A stretch of 64,000 nt of DNA, taken from the NCBI GenBank assembly GCA_028023455.1, contig JAQFVV010006635.1:124001-188000 (forward strand), read 5' to 3'. Under the pieces are notes generated by a model, which saw only the letters and a list, made by a program, of their open reading frames with translations, searched no databases and was not told where the DNA came from. A program made the translations under genes and the position numbers. Shown here one piece after another: positions 61,133-64,000 of this stretch. How positions within the stretch are numbered: the stretch's first letter is position 1; each line of letters starts with the position of its first letter. Source of the DNA: Epiperipatus broadwayi. Taxonomy: Eukaryota > Onychophora > Udeonychophora > Euonychophora > Peripatidae.

Positions 61133-61541
61133 TTACCCTCAGTATATCAGAAATCTTTTACAGACTGTAGTATAAGAATGCCGAATAAAAATTAGATAAG
61201 TAGCTTGGTAGTTTATAATTATTATAATTGCATTTTATTATGGAATTCTATTGTTGTATTTAATTATATAATGGATAAATCCTGTGCAGTATTTTTTTAT
61301 TAGAATGAATGTCACCAATTTATTTTATGAAAATATCAATATCTTCTGACATCAATAATCTTACAAAATGATTGCCAATTAAAGAATAATACTAGTAATA
61401 ATAAACTTTTTTTTAAAAAAATAATCCATTATTTAAACATTATTATAGTAAATAATTGATTGATAATCAAAGTAATGAATATATATTTGTAATGAACACT
61501 ATAGTCAGTTCTCACATAATAAATAACATATAAGAAAGACC

Positions 61542-61597
<56 letters not shown>
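61133..61597. repeat. Left copy of the gap-flanking duplication
   Basis: Identical to 62098-62562 at a constant offset of 965 bp with no indels and three visible substitutions (61289, 61391 and 61506 against 62254, 62356 and 62471, counted by eye). It ends inside an (AT)n array at the gap. Confidence 0.95.
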
Positions 61598-62097
61598 NNN
61601 NNNNNNNNNNNNNNNNNNNNNNNNNNNNNNNNNNNNNNNNNNNNNNNNNNNNNNNNNNNNNNNNNNNNNNNNNNNNNNNNNNNNNNNNNNNNNNNNNNNN
61701 NNNNNNNNNNNNNNNNNNNNNNNNNNNNNNNNNNNNNNNNNNNNNNNNNNNNNNNNNNNNNNNNNNNNNNNNNNNNNNNNNNNNNNNNNNNNNNNNNNNN
61801 NNNNNNNNNNNNNNNNNNNNNNNNNNNNNNNNNNNNNNNNNNNNNNNNNNNNNNNNNNNNNNNNNNNNNNNNNNNNNNNNNNNNNNNNNNNNNNNNNNNN
61901 NNNNNNNNNNNNNNNNNNNNNNNNNNNNNNNNNNNNNNNNNNNNNNNNNNNNNNNNNNNNNNNNNNNNNNNNNNNNNNNNNNNNNNNNNNNNNNNNNNNN
62001 NNNNNNNNNNNNNNNNNNNNNNNNNNNNNNNNNNNNNNNNNNNNNNNNNNNNNNNNNNNNNNNNNNNNNNNNNNNNNNNNNNNNNNNNNNNNNNNNN
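61598..62097. other. Assembly gap, exactly 500 N
   Basis: A round-number run of N is a placeholder and not a measured length. Confidence 0.99.
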
Positions 62098-62506
62098 TTA
62101 CCCTCAGTATATCAGAAATCTTTTACAGACTGTAGTATAAGAATGCCGAATAAAAATTAGATAAGTAGCTTGGTAGTTTATAATTATTATAATTGCATTT
62201 TATTATGGAATTCTATTGTTGTATTTAATTATATAATGGATAAATCCTATGCAGTATTTTTTTATTAGAATGAATGTCACCAATTTATTTTATGAAAATA
62301 TCAATATCTTCTGACATCAATAATCTTACAAAATGATTGCCAATTAAAGAATAATATTAGTAATAATAAACTTTTTTTTAAAAAAATAATCCATTATTTA
62401 AACATTATTATAGTAAATAATTGATTGATAATCAAAGTAATGAATATATATTTGTAATGAACACTATAGTGAGTTCTCACATAATAAATAACATATAAGA
62501 AAGACC

Positions 62507-62562
<56 letters not shown>
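62098..62562. repeat. Right copy of the gap-flanking duplication
   Basis: Begins at the first base after the gap and repeats 61133-61597. It then continues through the complete (AT)n array (about 62510-62569) into unique sequence. Confidence 0.95.
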
Positions 62563-62569
<7 letters not shown>

Positions 62570-62572
<3 letters not shown>

Positions 62573-63419
62573 GCCCTTTTATATGGGTCACCATTTAAGT
62601 TTTGTGCTAATCTAGTAGAAAATTTTAAATTTAAGAAATATTTTAAAATGTGATGTTGACTTTGCTTGTGGTAATGTTACCATAAGTTTAATTAAGGCAA
62701 TCTATGAGTATTTGATATGTGAATTGTGTTGGTATTGAGAAGAATATTTAAAATGATGATGGTTATGATGTAATACTGCATTAATAAATTTAATGACAAA
62801 TATTTGAAGCTAAAGTATTTAAAAGACAAGTTTAAATTAGACAAAAAATATTTATTTAGTTTTAAATATATGCTAAAAGTGAATAAAAAATATTTTAAAT
62901 TATAAGTGCTTAAATTGGGATTAATATTTGATTTTAATCATATCAAATAATTATTTTAAAATCTATTATAATATCTTATTTATTTTTAAAAATAAATATT
63001 TATTTTAAAATACTGCAATTGTTAGTTTATTTTTAGACAAGCGTTCTTGTGATAAAGAACAGATGTTATACACACGCGTGGAAGTTGTCTAATAAAGTTG
63101 CAATTATTATTTTACAAAATCATGTTATAAAATTTATAAATAATACGTGAGTTATCACGAGATAAAAATAAAGATATTAATGTAAAATATTAAATTTGAT
63201 TTTAAAAATATTGTATTAAAAATATAACGTATTTAAAAAGATTTAATTTATTTTAAATGATCTTATAAAAGTTAAGATTTAAATCAAGTGAGAAATAATA
63301 TTTCAAAAGAATGTTTAATAGATTTGAATAAACGATAAAATTATTTTTAAAATGTAATAATATTAAATATTAAATAAGTCATTATTATTTATTTTTAATA
63401 TTGTGTTGGTAAATATGTA
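62570..63419. other. AT-rich non-coding stretch
   Basis: TAAA/TTAA-rich sequence with no recognised gene. ACACGCGTGG near 63071 is an unusual CpG-containing patch. Confidence 0.55.
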
Positions 63420-63447
63420 AATAAGCAAAGTTTGATTGTTTAATCGA

Positions 63448-63518
63448 ACCAATCAGATGTGGAGTCTCTTCCACTATAAAAGCTGGATTCAATTGTTGAG
63501 GGGGTCTCTCTACAATAA
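63448..63518 (+). promoter_or_regulatory. CCAAT/TATA promoter-like block, possibly an LTR
   Basis: AACCAATCAGATG (63447-63459) is followed 16 bases later by CTATAAAAGCTGG (63474-63486), and then by an AATAAAA (63516-63522) about 35 bases downstream. CCAAT and TATA at this spacing make a plausible RNA polymerase II core promoter. A poly(A) signal so close after TATA is typical of a retroviral-type LTR R region. No second LTR copy is inside the window. Confidence 0.4.
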
Positions 63519-63707
63519 AACTTCTAAGTCGTTTGTGCTATTAAAAAATAGCTAAGTAAATTTATAAACGCTCTTAAAAATCAGTTGTAAAATCATAAGA
63601 GTGTTATTGAATAATTTATAATATTTTAAAGTAATGAATATGCAGTAGAAACTTAATTTTCCCTATCGTCTTTTCAATATCGAAACTCAATTTACGTACA
63701 AATAGTC

Positions 63708-63920
63708 ATGGAAACCTCACACATCGGAGAAATATATCAGAAACTTTATGTTATAGAAGTAACAGACGCTGGATTAGAACATAAAACTACAAGATGGAGA
63801 AAAGTAGTATTTTGGACTAAAAATAGTTTTCAAAAGTTAAATTACTATTGTCTATTACTAATAGATATTTTAAAGAAATATAAATATTTCTGTAAAAGAA
63901 AGTATTTTGACAAATTATAG
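63708..63920 (+). CDS. Unidentified 70-codon ORF downstream of the promoter-like block
   Basis: The frame starts METSHIGEIYQKLYVIEV, about 200 bp downstream of a TATA box, with a G at -3 and +4. The composition of the first 45 codons (acidic and basic residues, Thr, Trp) looks more protein-like than the AT-driven frames elsewhere; the rest is KY/F-rich. I recognise no domain. It could be the beginning of a retroelement Gag, a first exon or a chance frame. Confidence 0.25.
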   Translation: METSHIGEIYQKLYVIEVTDAGLEHKTTRWRKVVFWTKNSFQKLNYYCLLLIDILKKYKYFCKRKYFDKL

Positions 63921-64000
63921 AAGTAAAATATGTATCTTAAGGAAAGATATAAGATACAGTAGTAATTTTAAATAAATACTTGCCTCGTTAAGTCTTTATG

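Overview
The window is very AT-rich eukaryotic DNA (by eye about three quarters A+T or more), with long (AT)n and (TAA)n microsatellites, no operon-like packing and no intact protein-coding gene that I recognise. Its remains of RTE and Jockey/CR1-type LINEs, Penelope-like elements, a Gypsy-like gag, a tRNA-Gly-derived SINE and many palindromic non-autonomous elements suggest intergenic or intronic DNA of an invertebrate animal with a large, repeat-filled genome. The sequence does not let me name the lineage.

Layout. 1-5 kb: a repeat end (1-281), a 91-bp tandem duplication, the 3' end of an RTE LINE (minus, 2848-3207) and a decayed palindromic element. 5.6-9 kb: a foldback element next to a Penelope-like fragment framed by 82-bp inverted repeats, a tRNA-Gly-like SINE and a second palindromic family. 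9-18 kb: mostly unannotatable, with an odd higher-GC ORF at 11 kb, a second SINE copy and several short tandem duplications. 18.2-19.6 kb: a Jockey/CR1-type LINE fragment embedded in a (TAA)n array. 20-24.5 kb: a palindromic element, a LINE RT relic, and an RTE 3' end placed against an oppositely oriented RTE 5' block. 27.5-34 kb: a Penelope relic, a full palindromic element, an RTE copy probably split by a 418-bp foldback element, and a 2.5-kb LINE reverse-transcriptase pseudogene on the minus strand. 34.3-36.3 kb: a 1.15-kb inverted dimer flanked by a 15-bp direct repeat. 36.9-48.4 kb: more palindromic elements and a nearly full-length decayed RTE (42.7-45.7 kb). 50.5 kb: a 172-bp internally deleted palindromic element. 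53.4-54.9 kb: a broken Gag-like gene with a coiled-coil N-terminus. 58-58.6 kb: a Penelope GIY-YIG endonuclease relic. 59-60.8 kb: an RTE fragment and another foldback. 61.1-62.6 kb: a 500-N gap flanked by the same 465 bp on both sides, which looks like an unmerged contig overlap. 63.4-63.9 kb: a CCAAT/TATA promoter-like block and a short ORF running towards the window end.

No set of genes works together here. Every recognised coding segment is a mobile-element relic with stops and frameshifts. The most informative content is the non-autonomous palindromic families (called A and B here), whose copies of different age and completeness allow consensus building, and the assembly artefact at the gap.
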